Shown here in pieces: positions 1 to 10,691 of a stretch of 35,748 nucleotides of DNA. Numbering within the stretch: the stretch's first letter is position 1; each line of letters starts with the position of its first letter. The translations under genes and the position numbers were made by a program. The notes beneath the pieces are model-generated. The model ran no database searches. It saw nothing but the letters and a program-made list of their open reading frames with translations, and had not been told where the DNA came from. Source of the DNA: Chara braunii (Eukaryota; Streptophyta; Charophyceae; Charales; Characeae); assembly GCA_003427395.1 (NCBI GenBank), contig BFEA01000364.1, forward strand, positions 34,906 through 70,653, read 5' to 3'.

Positions 1-279
1 AGGAAAAAAAAAAAAAAAAAAAAAAAGGAGGCCACATGGCGGACTGGTCTGCAGTTGCAAACTCAGCCTTTTGACTTTTATGCGTGTGAAGTGTTTCGAC
101 TGCAGTTGAAACTTGGGACGGTACTGGAGTCCAAAAAGGCAGTTCGAAATGCATTTACAACCTGCTTTCGTGACTGCGCCCTAGTTACCCCTAAAAACAA
201 TTCTGAATTACCTGGCACCAGTCTGTTCAAGGGTCATGCAGTCCAAAACAGTGCACAGTGGGGCGAGGACTCAGCCAAC

Positions 280-350
280 AGACATAGCTCAGCTGGTACA
301 CCCATGAACTGTTGAAATACAGACCTGAGTTGCAATCGAGATGCAACCAG
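280..350 (+). other. tRNA-like sequence, degenerate copy 1
   Basis: CATAGCTCAGCTGGTAC looks like a tRNA D-arm / Pol III A box. About 25 bases on, CTGTTGAAATACAG could form an anticodon-like arm with GAA in the loop, and GAGTTGCAATCGAG is a weak B box. The T-loop GTTCGA core is damaged and no acceptor stem is convincing. It could be a tRNA relic or the head of a tRNA-derived SINE. Confidence 0.35.
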
Positions 351-441
351 ATGAACAAAATAAAAATAATTCTGAATTACCTGGCACCTGTTTGTTCAAT
401 TGTCATGCAGTCCAAAACAGTGCACAGTGGACTGAGCCAAC

Positions 442-515
442 GGGCATAGCTCAGCTGGTACATCCATGAACTGTTGAAATACAGACCTGAGTTGGAATCC
501 AGAAGCAACCAGCTG
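442..515 (+). other. tRNA-like sequence, degenerate copy 2
   Basis: This is the better of the two copies. GGGCATAGCTCAGCTGGTAC gives an A-box-like D-arm, CTGTTGAAATACAG an anticodon-like arm (GAA, Phe-like), and GAGTTGGAATCCAG a B-box-like T-arm, followed closely by AACCA. The distance from A box to B box matches a tRNA. It lies in the second unit of the ~165-bp tandem repeat. I infer a tRNA-derived repeat rather than a working tRNA gene. Confidence 0.4.
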
Positions 516-2788
516 AACAAAATAGAAATAATTCTGCATTACCTGGCACCAGTCTGTTCAAGGGTCATGCAGTCCACACCAGTCCAGCCCTCCATCTGGA
601 CAGATGTCCACTCACCAACCTGGTGGACAGATGCCCACTCACCAACTTGTTGGAACGTTGAAATGTCGCAGCACAGTTCACTTCACTACACACAAAACTG
701 AGGGAGGAACAGCACAGTGGCGTGGAAAACTTTTTGGTTTCCAGAAGTGGTTTTCCAGGATCCCAAAGGCCACAAAAAAACGGTCTGGTAAAGTCGGTGG
801 GTTGTTTCCACTCTGGCTGCGGCCTCTTTTTCGCACCGTCTGAGCACACATTCTGTTGGCAATGGAAGGGTAAAAGAGGGGGGGAGCACCCCTTCCAACA
901 TCGACAGAGGTGGACAGGGCAGAACATTGGTGGACCTTCCCACGTCCAGTCCGTTGTCCATGATGGATGGGCGGGCATTGAAGGCTATGTCACACAGTCA
1001 TGACCAGCCAGCTGAACTTCCTACTGGCATGTGGCTGAGGATTGCAGTGACCCTTGCCTTGGTGGTGGTGAGGCGTGGGAAAACGGCCAGGGATGAAGTG
1101 CCCGGGCGGAATCGTCCCCTGCTATGGATTGTGCCTGTTGGTCCATATGCGGGCTTTGACGGCATCGATTTGGCACAGCGATGTGGACCCAGAACCCTTC
1201 CGGACCCCTGGTCACAGATTTGAAATAGTTGTGGGCAGCAGCATCCCCGGCCAATTCAAATTTCAATTCAATACCAAAACAAAATAAAAGGCAATGCAGC
1301 CCGTGAGTCTCGCCTCACAGCAGCTTCTGGCCAGCTACGTTGTGCGGCCGTCCATGCACCGAGTGTGATGCTTCGGCCATGTTCGGACACCATTCTTTCC
1401 ATGGTAGACAGGGTTGCAGCAATGGTCAGATGCAATGGGATTGCTACCGTAACAGCACTTCGGCTTACATTGTCTCTAGCATGTCAGCCATCTCTGCATT
1501 GTGCCCTCAGCAAATGTGCCTGAAGAGGTAAAGTAACAGTAGTGGTACTTTGCCATGGACTACGCCATCCACATTATCTCTTTTCCATGCATGGCCATAG
1601 CCGTGGTTCATGCGCTGTTCTCTTATGCGGGGCACTGTCACGGGGAGGCTTGCGCCTCCAATCACGCCGTGGGTATGTCGACCACATGCCCTCTTGCCAC
1701 ACCAGCAGTGTCCTCCGTCCTTCTCCTCCCGTTAACTCGTTCTCTGCTCCGTTCTGTGCCGTGCTTCAGCCACGTCACTCTTCACCTGTCGGCCATGGGA
1801 TGGCAGCCCACAACTCCATACCTGTTTGGATAGAAACGCGTCCGAACAACGTCTGGAAGGTCCGGCTGGACCAGGGCCACTGTCACCGACGCAGAGCTTC
1901 TTCCATTGCCTTTCCTTCAAATCAGCTCCTGCTGCATCTCGAGGCTGTTGTTTTCTCAGGGGTGTTACCTTCATCATCGTTGGTTTGGTGTCTCTTCTAG
2001 CTATCGTTGTTGGTTTGGTGTCTCTTCTTGCCATTCGCTTTTTCGTTCCTGGTCCTAACAACGTTGAAAGGTGCAATCATTGCAGGGGGAGCTGCCTCAC
2101 AGCCATGTCAAACACCAGTGGTGTCCCGAATGTCCGCCGACTGTTTACCCTGGCCATCACCAGCATATGGAGGACTCGAAGGGGGTAGTTGGTGAGCATG
2201 GCGCTCCTCCATCGTCCCATCTATCATTGCTCAGCCAGGATGGGGACAGGTTTGGAGCACCGCCAAAATATCCTGCAGCCATCAGCCAGCTCTTAATATG
2301 GAGGAACAACCCTCCCAGACTGCGAGATATGAGATTGTCAGCCGCAACGGGCCACCCGCCGCTTTCCCCTCAGGAGACGGCGAAGGAGGACTCCAAGGTG
2401 GACGTGAATTGTACACTCCCCTCCCTCCACAGGGATCTGTCCCAGCGATGGGTGGATATGGGGGGCACGCTGTCGCCCATGGAGCCATGATTGAGGTTTC
2501 AGCGCTACACTTTCGGGCTGTGTATACGTCCGTACTAACGCCGCATACCACCGTACGTTCAGATCCCCGGGCGGTCGTACAGGCTGTATGTACAGTTGTC
2601 CGAGCCGATTTTGGGGCCTTCCCGAGGGGGGGTCGGAGATCTGCAGTGGGGGCGGAGGGGGTTGTGCATGTTGGGGGCTCCCCCCCCCATGAAGAAATAT
2701 ATATATCATATTTTTAAGGTAACTACGGCGCAGTCACCAAAGCAGTTTGTAATTGCATTTGAAACTGCGATTTAGCAGTTTAGTCAGG

Positions 2789-2820
2789 GCCCGAGTTTCA
2801 ATTGCAGTTGAAACTCGGGC
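2789..2820. repeat. Perfect 13-bp inverted repeat (hairpin)
   Basis: GCCCGAGTTTCAA (2789-2801) and TTGAAACTCGGGC (2808-2820) are exact reverse complements around the 6-base loop TTGCAG. It is embedded between two near-identical CAGTTYAGTCAGGGCCC stretches. A related half-site (GCAGTTGAAACTTGGG) occurs near 103-118. Confidence 0.85.
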
Positions 2821-2918
2821 TGCGCAGTTCAGTCAGGGCCCTCCTCTATCCACGAACAGCAGATTAAAAAAAAAAGAAGAAAAAACATCCCTTATGCTGT
2901 GATTGCGGTCCTATACAG

Positions 2919-2940
2919 GATGCTACAGCGTTTGTCTGGA
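2919..2940 (+). pseudogene. Host exon, 5' part (split by the PLE)
   Basis: A 3' splice-site-like sequence (TCCTATACAG) precedes 2919. The 22 bases that follow read in phase 2 (GA/TGC/TAC...) and continue without a stop into the exon part at 35322 once the 32.4-kb PLE interval and one 10-bp duplication copy are ignored. The open frame then runs to a GAG|GTAAGG donor at 35478. The exon would be 179 bp. I do not recognise the protein. Confidence 0.55.
2931..2940. repeat. Target-site duplication of the PLE, left copy
   Basis: TTTGTCTGGA is identical to 35312-35321. The two copies sit exactly outside the two long direct repeats that bound the PLE. Confidence 0.85.
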
Positions 2941-3506
2941 CGAACGTAGTTGTTGTATAGACTATTTGCTGTTTGGTTTGGTTTTTGGTATTGTTTTCGG
3001 CTATGTAAGAACCTGCGCGGTATGGGACCTGGTTTAGATGTAGCCTGGGTTTCTCGGCTCTTTCGGCTGATTTGGCGCGGACGTTGGTTCGGCTTTGTGT
3101 TCGGCGGGTCGTACGGGACTTGGTCTCGAGCCTGCGACTTGTGCAGGGAAGGATGGACTGTCGGACCTGTTATTTCCGATATGAGCTTGGTGTGGGCCTA
3201 AGGGCGACTAGCGAGAGTTCGTAGCGTAGGATTTGACTGGGACGTCGGGTTTAAAAAGCTGGCGGTTGCCGGTTGGACTCCCTTTTGGTGCTCTGCACCA
3301 AAACTGAGTCAGCGCTTTTGTTCGTGGAAGGGTCGGTGGTTCTTGGGGTTGCGGTGCGTTGGTGGTGCGCGTCGAATCTTGTTTTCACTCTTATCTTTGA
3401 ACTCGGCTATGGCAGCGCTTGTTTGCTGCGACTTTGTAATTACGGTGTGATTGATTACTTTGTGATTGATTACGTTGTGATTGCTTGGTTCCACATCTCT
3501 CTTTCC
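2941..3506 (+). repeat. 5' terminal direct repeat (pLTR) of the PLE
   Basis: It aligns along its length with 34744-35311 and starts at the base after the left target-site duplication. Differences include scattered substitutions, a ~16-bp insertion in the 3' copy near 34860-34880, and one extra 17-bp unit GATTACTTTGTGATT here (about 3450-3475). The repeat contains TTTAAAAAG near 3250. Open frames inside it (for example 2950-3201, 3273-3524) show no protein features. Confidence 0.85.
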
Positions 3507-3681
3507 TTAGACCAATCGTCGTAACCTGCTAGGAAATTGTACCTGGAGGGGGTGGCGGCGCTCGATATTGCGTGAAGATACTGCGTGAAGATACTACGTG
3601 AGACTACGGGCGATAACTTCGTGAGACTACGTGATTTGATGTGTGATACTGCTGGGCGACCCGTAACTGGGGAGCAGCGGG
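3507..3681 (+). promoter_or_regulatory. PLE 5' leader between pLTR and first ORF
   Basis: A 175-base non-coding leader. It contains short tandem copies of CGTGAAGATACT / CGTGAGACTACG at about 3571-3635 and no upstream ATG with a long frame. I could not identify a hammerhead ribozyme core (CUGANGA..GAAA), which some PLE terminal repeats carry. Confidence 0.4.
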
Positions 3682-4869
3682 ATGAGTCGTGAGAGTGGGA
3701 GCAGTGGAGCTAGCGGCTCTGCCGGACCGGCTGGTGATAGCGGTGGCGGTAGGAGTGGTGGTGATGGCACTCGACCGAGTTCCGATAACTGGATGGCGGG
3801 GCGCATGTGTTTCAGACGAGGTGACCCGGATCACTTCCGGAACTTCTGTGAGGACTATCAGGACGCTAAGAAGAGGGGTATACCTTTCATTCCCCCACCG
3901 CAGGTGCGAGGTGGCCGGACTATGGTGACTGGTCAAGACCGAAGGAGCATGTCCGCCGATAGCACATTTTGGAGGCGTGGGAGTGATACCGATGGCCTCA
4001 TGCGCGAATATTTCCTACAGAAAGCACAGGAGAGGAGGGAGCGCCTGGAGAGGGAAGCGAGGGAGGAAGACGCTTGCAAGGAAGAAGCGCTGCGGAAGGA
4101 GGCCGAAGCAAAGCGATTGGAGGAGCTTGCGGAGAAACGTAGGTACGAGGATGAACGGGATGCTAGACTGATGCGCATGGTGCGTGAGGAGGTACTCCGT
4201 GGGAAAGAAAAGGAGGAGTGCGCACCGATGGCGAGAAAGATCGTGAAGACTATTAAGATGAATGAACGTGGTGAGACGCTGGAGGAAAAGGAGCGGTTGA
4301 GGCGGCTGATAGCGACAGTGGAAGCAGAGGACGAGGAAGTCGAGGATGATGAATTGCTCAGATTGCGCCGAAGAGCTGTTGGGCTTAGCCTGAATGATAA
4401 AAGGAAGCGTGGCAAGGAGATTGCAGTGGGCGATAGCCCCCCGATGGTTAAATCCATGAAGGGGCAGCGTACTGGCCTGTCCTATGGTGTGAAGTCGCGT
4501 ATTAGTGAGATTTGCGCCGATAAGGGCGTTGGGGCGGGCTGCTCGATGGGTATCCTTGAACCCGTGGGTAAGATCTCTTTGTCGCTTAAACATGTGACGG
4601 CTGGCACCGGGCCTGGCGATAAGGAGAAGTATGAGGCTGAATGCCGTGAATTGTTCGAAGCACTAACCGTGGATGAACTGAAGGACGCGTGTAAGGCTGA
4701 GCGTGTTGTGTATGGGAAGCGTGACATAGCAATCAATCGGTTGGAAAAAAGACGGGTCGTGAAGGCGTACGATCCCGTTAACGTGCCTCTGCCGGTGTCC
4801 CTGAGGGTGGGGCTGCAGCGATCGTGCAGGGGTGATGCGGACAAGGACAACGAGGAGGCATCCGAGTGA
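3682..4869 (+). CDS. PLE ORF1: Gag-like protein with zinc-knuckle relic, coiled coil and SAP-like motif
   Basis: Predicted 395 residues from the first ATG after the leader to TGA 4867-4869. Residues 1-40 are Ser/Gly-rich. Residues 43-56 read CFRRGDPDHFRNFC, which fits the CX2CX4HX4C zinc knuckle of retroelement Gag proteins except that the second Cys is Arg46. Residues about 110-215 are a charged Glu/Arg/Lys coiled coil. Residues about 328-354 (LTVDELKDACKAE..YGKRDIAINRL) fit a SAP DNA-binding motif. The roles would be RNA binding and, through SAP, chromatin or DNA binding during retrotransposition; that is inference. The downstream GIY-YIG region is in the same frame, so this stop may be a mutation within one longer polyprotein or a genuine ORF boundary. 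Confidence 0.75.
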   Translation: MSRESGSSGASGSAGPAGDSGGGRSGGDGTRPSSDNWMAGRMCFRRGDPDHFRNFCEDYQDAKKRGIPFIPPPQVRGGRTMVTGQDRRSMSADSTFWRRGSDTDGLMREYFLQKAQERRERLEREAREEDACKEEALRKEAEAKRLEELAEKRRYEDERDARLMRMVREEVLRGKEKEECAPMARKIVKTIKMNERGETLEEKERLRRLIATVEAEDEEVEDDELLRLRRRAVGLSLNDKRKRGKEIAVGDSPPMVKSMKGQRTGLSYGVKSRISEICADKGVGAGCSMGILEPVGKISLSLKHVTAGTGPGDKEKYEAECRELFEALTVDELKDACKAERVVYGKRDIAINRLEKRRVVKAYDPVNVPLPVSLRVGLQRSCRGDADKDNEEASE

Positions 4870-5532
4870 GGATGTGGGCCTCAGGATCTATGGTGTAGGA
4901 TCGGACAGTTGAGTGAAAGGCGACTTCGGGAGCATGGCCGTAATATTAAGGACGAGCGTTGTATGAGAGCTTGCGTGCTGAGTTTAGTTTTGCAGGGAAA
5001 GGTTAAGTGGTGTTCCAAGTTTATCGAGTATTGGCGCACTGAAGCCGAGCAAGGTAGATTGGAGCTTGGTGAGGCAAGTAGCTGTGTGTACGTGCTGGTG
5101 TCTCCATGGCACAAGCAGACATATGTAGGGATGACAGAGAGAGAGCTAATGGTGCGATGGGGAGAGCACGTCTGCAGTATTAAGTCGCGTGGTAAGCGAC
5201 GGGGGAGGAACATGTACAACTGGCTGGGCAAAGTAGGTTTCGAGAAGTACGTGGCTATACCAGTTTACTTTAGCAAGGACAGGGCAGAGTTGGAAGCAGT
5301 AGAGAAGACATTGATCCGGACTTGGTCACCTTCCCTGAATACGATCGGAACAAAGAAGAGGACTAAGAATAGAAGACGGAAGGGGAGGAGGGAGAGAAGG
5401 AGCCAATGGACATACAAGGCTGATGTCGCAGCACGAGGGGATATCAGACAGTCAGGTAGAATTGTGAAATTTCATACAAAAGGCTGCCCCCCTACTGTTC
5501 GAATAGCGGGACTCCTACGCAGTAAAACTTAG
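4870..5532 (+). pseudogene. PLE GIY-YIG endonuclease region
   Basis: The frame is open from just after the ORF1 stop to TAG 5530-5532 and shares the frame of ORF1 and of the RT region; the first in-frame ATG is at 4963. Signatures of the GIY-YIG fold are CVYVLVSP (for GIY) and QTYVGMTE (for YIG), about 11 residues apart, then RWGEH with the Arg and His, VEKTLIRTW with the Glu, and SPSLN with the terminal Asn. A basic stretch RRRKGRRERR follows. In PLEs this nuclease nicks target DNA to prime reverse transcription. The position before RT marks the permuted PLE type. The TAG at 5530 separates it from the RT, probably by mutation. Confidence 0.8.
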
Positions 5533-7171
5533 TTGTCACATGGGACCACTGTTGAGCTGTATAGTAACGGTGGGCGGATTTGGTCGGATGGACGGCGCGT
5601 GATACGAAGACTGTGCGGAGAATCCCGCGTTGCCACGGGAAAACGAACTACACCGCTTAGGAAGTGCAAAGGTTTGCTGGAAACGGAAGGACGGTTGTTG
5701 CTGCGTCACATTGTGGAGGCGTCACCAAGGACGTTGAAGCTGAAACAGGAGCTGATTGGTATGTTCAAGAACAAGGCGAAGCGACTGAAGCTTTCGACAA
5801 AATCGATAGATGAGCTGGTGTACTACTACGGGGCCGCGAAACTTTTCTGGGAGAAGAGGAGTCGTACCAAGGCGAGTAAGATGTTGTTCGATGTTTGTAA
5901 GAAGAGGTTTGGTATGAGCATTAGAAGGCGGATCATGGTGAAGGTCGAGTACGATGACAGGATAAGGAAGAGTGAGGTCGTGAGGCTCGTGAGGAGTGGG
6001 GTGGGCAGACTGCAGCTAACCCGACCTGTGTCGGAGATGGTGCGAAGACGCACCCGCGTTGTCTGGACACGTAGCCAGAACGTGGGCGAAATTATCCATA
6101 ATCACCGCCGATATGCGGCGGATGGAGTCTTCGGGTGCACAAGCGCCGATATGCCCTTCCCTTGTTTGGATGGGCACGTCCATTTCCGCATAGGCGAGCT
6201 GGCGAGCTGTCCTATCATTGCTCGCAATGCGACGAATGTGCCTAGGGATGGTAGTAAGGGAGTAGTGACAAGGCTGGCGAAGAAATTGTCGAGTGGTGTG
6301 GAGGATGTAGGTTGGTTGGGTAAAGGGATTGGCAGGATCAGTTTCTCGCCGGGAGAGATTCAACGCTGTGTAACTAGATCGGATGGGCAGGATGTCAGCG
6401 ATCTGACCGAGGTGAGACAACTGGCAGTGCAGCTTGAGGGTCTGGTGCGGGCGCCCCTGGATAGGAACCCAGGCGACACACTGGTTATGTGTCCATTCAT
6501 TTACGGGAGGGCGATGAAGACAACCTTTGAGGGTAGTGATGGCTACGAAATATGTGCGAGGATGGAGGAGGCTATTTTGAGTGAATGCTATGACGAATTT
6601 CGTAGACGAGATTTTGACCAACTTGGGAAATGGGAAGCGGAAGGTAGACTTGGTAATGCTTACGCTATATCAAAGCACAAGGATACGGCGAAGTACAGGC
6701 CAATCTGCCCGACGTTTCGCGAACCTTGTAACGGTGTTTGTAGGAAAGTTGCGCGAGATGTCAATGGTATGCTGTTTGCCTTGCCCGAGAGCGGGCATTT
6801 CAATTTGAAGTCGATTTGTGGGTTGCGACCTCGACTGGGATCCGTTAATCGGAAGATGGCTTAGATAGGCAAGTATTCACGGGTGTTAGTAGGGTCGTAC
6901 GATATTAAGGATATGTTTAGTAAGTTGCCGCACGAAGCAATTACACGTGAGCTGGAATGGTGCATCTGGTGGCATGAGCGGAAAGGATTCCGGGGAGATA
7001 GGTGAAGCGGCGAGGCAAGGGAGCAGTGATGAGCTCAAGAACGACAGTGGAGCGTTGTCAATTTTTCGACTTTGCGATGATATTGGAGTTTGTGAAGTTT
7101 AAGCTGGACTTTTGCTTCACTGTTGTCAGCGGTACGATCCTGAAGCAGGTTATTGGAATACCTATGGGGAA
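5533..7171 (+). pseudogene. PLE reverse transcriptase, N-terminal part (to motif B)
   Basis: It continues the GIY-YIG frame after TAG 5530-5532. The RT fingers motif KHKDTAKYRPICP lies at about 6672-6711. A TAG at 6862-6864 interrupts the frame, which then carries motif A, YDIKDMFSKLPH, with the first catalytic Asp (6898-6933). The frame stops at 7003-7005 (TGA) and the coding sense moves to another frame from about 7002 (a one-base shift near 7000). That frame reads ILKQVIGIPMG, motif B, where the DNA transposon interrupts it at 7171. Motif forms match PLE/TERT-group reverse transcriptases rather than LTR or LINE types. The first ~300 residues have no motif I can name. Confidence 0.85.
7164..7171. 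repeat. 8-bp target-site duplication of the DNA transposon, left copy
   Basis: ATGGGGAA matches 34043-34050 exactly. In both places ATG GGG encodes the Met-Gly of RT motif B. With one copy ignored, the RT frame continues from GIPMG straight into KATSPPLA. Confidence 0.85.
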
Positions 7172-7201
7172 CACAAGCGGTCAACAAGACTCTGAATCTT
7201 C
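7172..7201 (+). repeat. Left terminal inverted repeat of the DNA transposon
   Basis: The first 30 bases match the reverse complement of 34013-34042 at 18 positions, concentrated in the core GCGGT(C/T)AAC at positions 6-14. The placement is set by the 8-bp duplication, not by the similarity, so the match is independent support. Confidence 0.6.
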
Positions 7202-9280
7202 GCTGAAACGTTTTCTGAAGTGGAAGGTTTTCAACGATTTAGTTCGTTTATGAAATTGGCGAAAACCTGCATGTTTCATTTTTTACAGCTAAAAAAAATT
7301 GCTGAAGTGAAACTCATCCAAAAGCACCCATCGTTTTCAACCTTATGGAGATAAGGTTTCAACACTTTAAATATTCCCACTAGATGTGGACCGATTATAG
7401 GTACCATGTTCAAGAACTTCATAGTATTCACTGTTGAAGAACTGCTGAAGATTTTCGTATTATCAAACCCTTCGTGAACCGACTAAGAAGACTCTCAGTG
7501 ATTTCGTCGTGTACACCTTCTCTGAATCTTCGGACTCTTCGGAATAGTATATCAGCATTTGTTGTCGCATGGAGAGGTGGCCAGCAACGACTTTAGAATC
7601 TACACATTCTCAGAATATTCATAAACTTCGGGGATGACGTCTATGCATTCCACATATAGCTACTTGTTTCATAGATTTCATACTTTACAAGTGCTCATAA
7701 ATTCATAATGTTCAGATTTTTCAACCTCCTCAAGTAAATATGCTTATATATGAGAATTTCAGTCATTTCATAGTCTACACTTGCTCATATCCTCAGACTC
7801 TTCAGGATAGCATATGGACATTTGTTGTGGCATGTAGAGCAGGCATTCGGCGACCTCATAGTGTACACATGCTCAGATTATTCATAAATTTCACAGATGG
7901 AGTCCTTGCATGCCGCATATAGCAGGGGGTTTCAAGGATTTCACACTTTTATGAGTGCTCAGAATGTTCAGATTTTTTAACCACCTATGGATGCTTATAA
8001 ATGAGACTTTGTTGTCGCATTAGAGGTACCGAGCTGCGATTCCAGAGTCTACACCTTCTCATAATATTCATCAACTTCAGGGAAGCCATCTATGCATGTC
8101 GCGTATAGCCGGGGGTTTCAGAGATTTCACACTTAAAAAGTGCTCAGAATGTTCAAATTTTTTAACCTCCTTAAGTAAATATGCTTATAAATAAGACTTT
8201 CACTGATTTCATAGTCTACACGTGCTCAGAATCCTCAGACGCTTCAGGATAGCATATGAACATTGTTGTGGTATGCAGAGAAGACATTCAGCAACCTCAT
8301 AGTGTACACCTGCTCAGATTATTCATAAATTTCACGGAGTGGGATCTATGCATGCCGCATATAGCAGGGGGTTTCAAGGATTTCACACTTTTATGAGTGG
8401 TCAGAATGTTCATATTTCTCAACCTCCTTAAGTATGCATGCTTATAAATGAGACTTTGTTGTCGCATGATAGGCAACGAGCACCGATTTCAGAGTCTACT
8501 CCTATTCAGAATATTCATAAACTTCAAGAAAGCCATCTATGCATGCCGCATATAGTCGGGGCTTTCAGAGATTTCGCACTTACAAATGCTCAGAATGTTC
8601 AAAATTTTCAACCTCTTCAAGTAAATATGCTTATAAATGAGACTTTCAGCGATTTCCTACTCTATACCTGCTCAGAATCCTCAGACTCTTCAGAATAGCA
8701 TATGAGCATTTGTTGTAGCATGCAAAGCAGACATTCAGCAACCTCATAGTGTACACCTGCTCAGATTATTTTTAAATTTCACTGATCGGATCTATGCATG
8801 CCGCATATAGCAGAGGATTTCAAGAATTTCACACTTTAACAAGTGCTCAGAATATTCAGACTTTCTCAACTTGCTTAAGTATGCATGCTTACAAATGAGA
8901 CTTTCAGTGGTTTCATAATTCACACCAACTGAGAATATCCGGGCTCTTCAGGATAGCGTATGAGCATTTGTTGTGGGATCGACGGCATATGGAGAGCAAA
9001 CCTTCAATGATTTCAGAGTCAACACCTTGTCAGATTATTCGTAAATTTTACGGATGGCATCTACGCATGCCGAATATAGCTGCAAGGGATTTATGAGATT
9101 TCACACTTTACGAGCGCTCATAACGTTTTGATTCTTCAACCTTAGTATGCTAGGAGGCTTTCACTGATTTTATAGTTTACAACTGCTCATAATTTTCGGA
9201 CTCCTCATGATAACAGATAAGCATTTGATGTGGCATGGAGCAGAGGGTTCCATTGATTTCAAAGCCTACAGCTGCTCAGC
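7202..9280 (+). repeat. Left arm satellite array
   Basis: Diverged ~80-90-bp units carry TTTCAGYGATTTCATAGT and CTGCTCAGAAT..CTTCAGGATAGCAT. A higher-order period of about 445 bp shows from GCATGCCGCATATAG at 7908, 8350 and 8796. The outermost ~300 bp is the most diverged. The reverse complement of the right-arm unit aligns with these units, so the arms are inverted relatives. No coding potential seen. Confidence 0.8.
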
Positions 9281-9590
9281 TCAACTGCTTCTGCATGAGT
9301 CTGGGCTCACGGTGCACTCCAACAAATTGGTGTGCAACAACTGTCTGATACGCACTTTTTGAAATGCTGAATGAAAGGCCTCACGTGGATATTCTGACCC
9401 ACCTTCACTTAGGGCGGGCACGAGGCTTGCTGGGGCCCTTAGCCCAGAATATATGCATGTCGGCAATGCCCCATTGCGGGCGCAATCCTCACAAAAGAAA
9501 TGAACGATGAAAATATCGAAAAAGGGAAAAAAAATAATTAATTTCGAAGAAAAATAAATTTCGATTTGTGTTTAAATTTATTCTACGCAT
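9281..9590. other. Non-array interruption in the left arm
   Basis: This stretch lacks the satellite motifs. It contains GC-richer sequence (GGGCGGGCACGAGGCTTGCTGGGGCCCTTAG near 9412) and then an A-rich part from 9490. A 61-codon minus-strand frame (9281-9466) has no recognisable features. Probably a small insertion of unknown type. Confidence 0.4.
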
Positions 9591-9948
9591 AGAGAGGAGA
9601 CTTTTGACGATTTCATACTCTACATCTGCTCATAATCTTGGCAGTCTCCAATAAAGGATATGAGAGTTTTCTTTGACATGCAGCAGAGGGGTTTATAGCA
9701 TGGAGTTTTAGTGACCCAACTAAGAATCTTGGGAAGCTATGATACTATCCAACTAGGTGTAGACTATGAAATCACTGAAAGCCTCCTTTAGCTTAGGCTT
9801 TCAACCATTTCAGAGTTTACACCTGCTCAGAATATTCATAAATTTCAGCAGTTTCTGAATCTTACCCTTCTCAGAATCTTCAAAATTTACAGAAAATAAG
9901 TTGTACATACACACATACACACACACACAAAGAGACAGAGAGAGAGAT

Positions 9949-10031
<83 letters not shown>

Positions 10032-10213
10032 ACGATATAATTACTGGAAATACTTCCAATATTCAACCATTTCAAAGTCTACACCTGCTCAGAATATTCA
10101 TAAATTTCAGCAGTTTCTGAATCTTACCCTTCTTAGAATCTTCAAAATTTATAGAAAATAAGTTGTACATACACACATACACACACACACAAAGAGAGAG
10201 AGAGAGAGAGAGA
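9591..10213 (+). repeat. Left arm satellite, inner part with (CA)(GA)(GAAA) microsatellites
   Basis: Satellite units resume. A ~262-bp higher-order unit is duplicated (about 9800-10060 and 10061-10213 onward); each unit ends in TTGTACATACACACATACAC followed by CA, GA and GAAA repeats (9914-10032 and 10175-10213). The second copy runs into the sequence gap. Confidence 0.8.
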
Positions 10214-10596
10214 NNNNNNNNNNNNNNNNNNNNNNNNNNNNNNNNNNNNNNNNNNNNNNNNNNNNNNNNNNNNNNNNNNNNNNNNNNNNNNNNNNNNNNN
10301 NNNNNNNNNNNNNNNNNNNNNNNNNNNNNNNNNNNNNNNNNNNNNNNNNNNNNNNNNNNNNNNNNNNNNNNNNNNNNNNNNNNNNNNNNNNNNNNNNNNN
10401 NNNNNNNNNNNNNNNNNNNNNNNNNNNNNNNNNNNNNNNNNNNNNNNNNNNNNNNNNNNNNNNNNNNNNNNNNNNNNNNNNNNNNNNNNNNNNNNNNNNN
10501 NNNNNNNNNNNNNNNNNNNNNNNNNNNNNNNNNNNNNNNNNNNNNNNNNNNNNNNNNNNNNNNNNNNNNNNNNNNNNNNNNNNNNNNNNNNNNNNN
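10214..10596. other. Assembly gap, 383 Ns
   Basis: An unsequenced gap with (GA)n on both sides (ending AGAGAGAGA before it and continuing to about 10658 after it). Its real length is unknown. Frames translated across it are meaningless. Confidence 0.99.

Positions 10597-10691
<95 letters not shown>

Larger units (their letters stand above)
201..590. repeat. Tandem repeat, ~165-bp unit, about 2.4 copies
   Basis: Units begin TTCTGMATTACCTGGCACC at 201, 370 and 532, giving periods of 169 and 162 bp. The copies share the motif GTCATGCAGTCC and a tRNA-like core. Small indels and substitutions separate the copies. The third copy is truncated and runs into unrelated sequence. Confidence 0.8.
1..2918. 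other. Host flanking DNA, probably intron or intergenic
   Basis: No open reading frame here looks like a protein; the longest are about 150 codons, overlap on several frames and lack recognisable motifs. The stretch begins with a poly-A run (about 4-26). It holds a ~165-bp tandem repeat at 201-590, a G-rich patch near 2620-2690 and a palindrome at 2789-2820. It ends with a plausible 3' splice site (TCCTATACAG) directly before the host exon at 2919, so at least its right end is probably intron. Confidence 0.55.

Noticed and set aside
1542-2000. 152-codon plus-strand CDS in the left flank
   Set aside because: Overlapped by equally long frames on both strands, no motif, no splice context; treated as chance.
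2941-3506. Hammerhead ribozyme in the PLE terminal repeat
   Set aside because: No CUGANGA core with a paired GAAA was found on either strand by eye; a covariance search would settle it.
3273-3524. 83-codon frame in the pLTR, present in both repeats
   Set aside because: Conserved only because the repeat is duplicated; the 3' copy has indels that change its end and there is no protein motif.
7202-10165. CRISPR array
   Set aside because: Units are degenerate tandem satellites without unique spacers, in a eukaryotic context.
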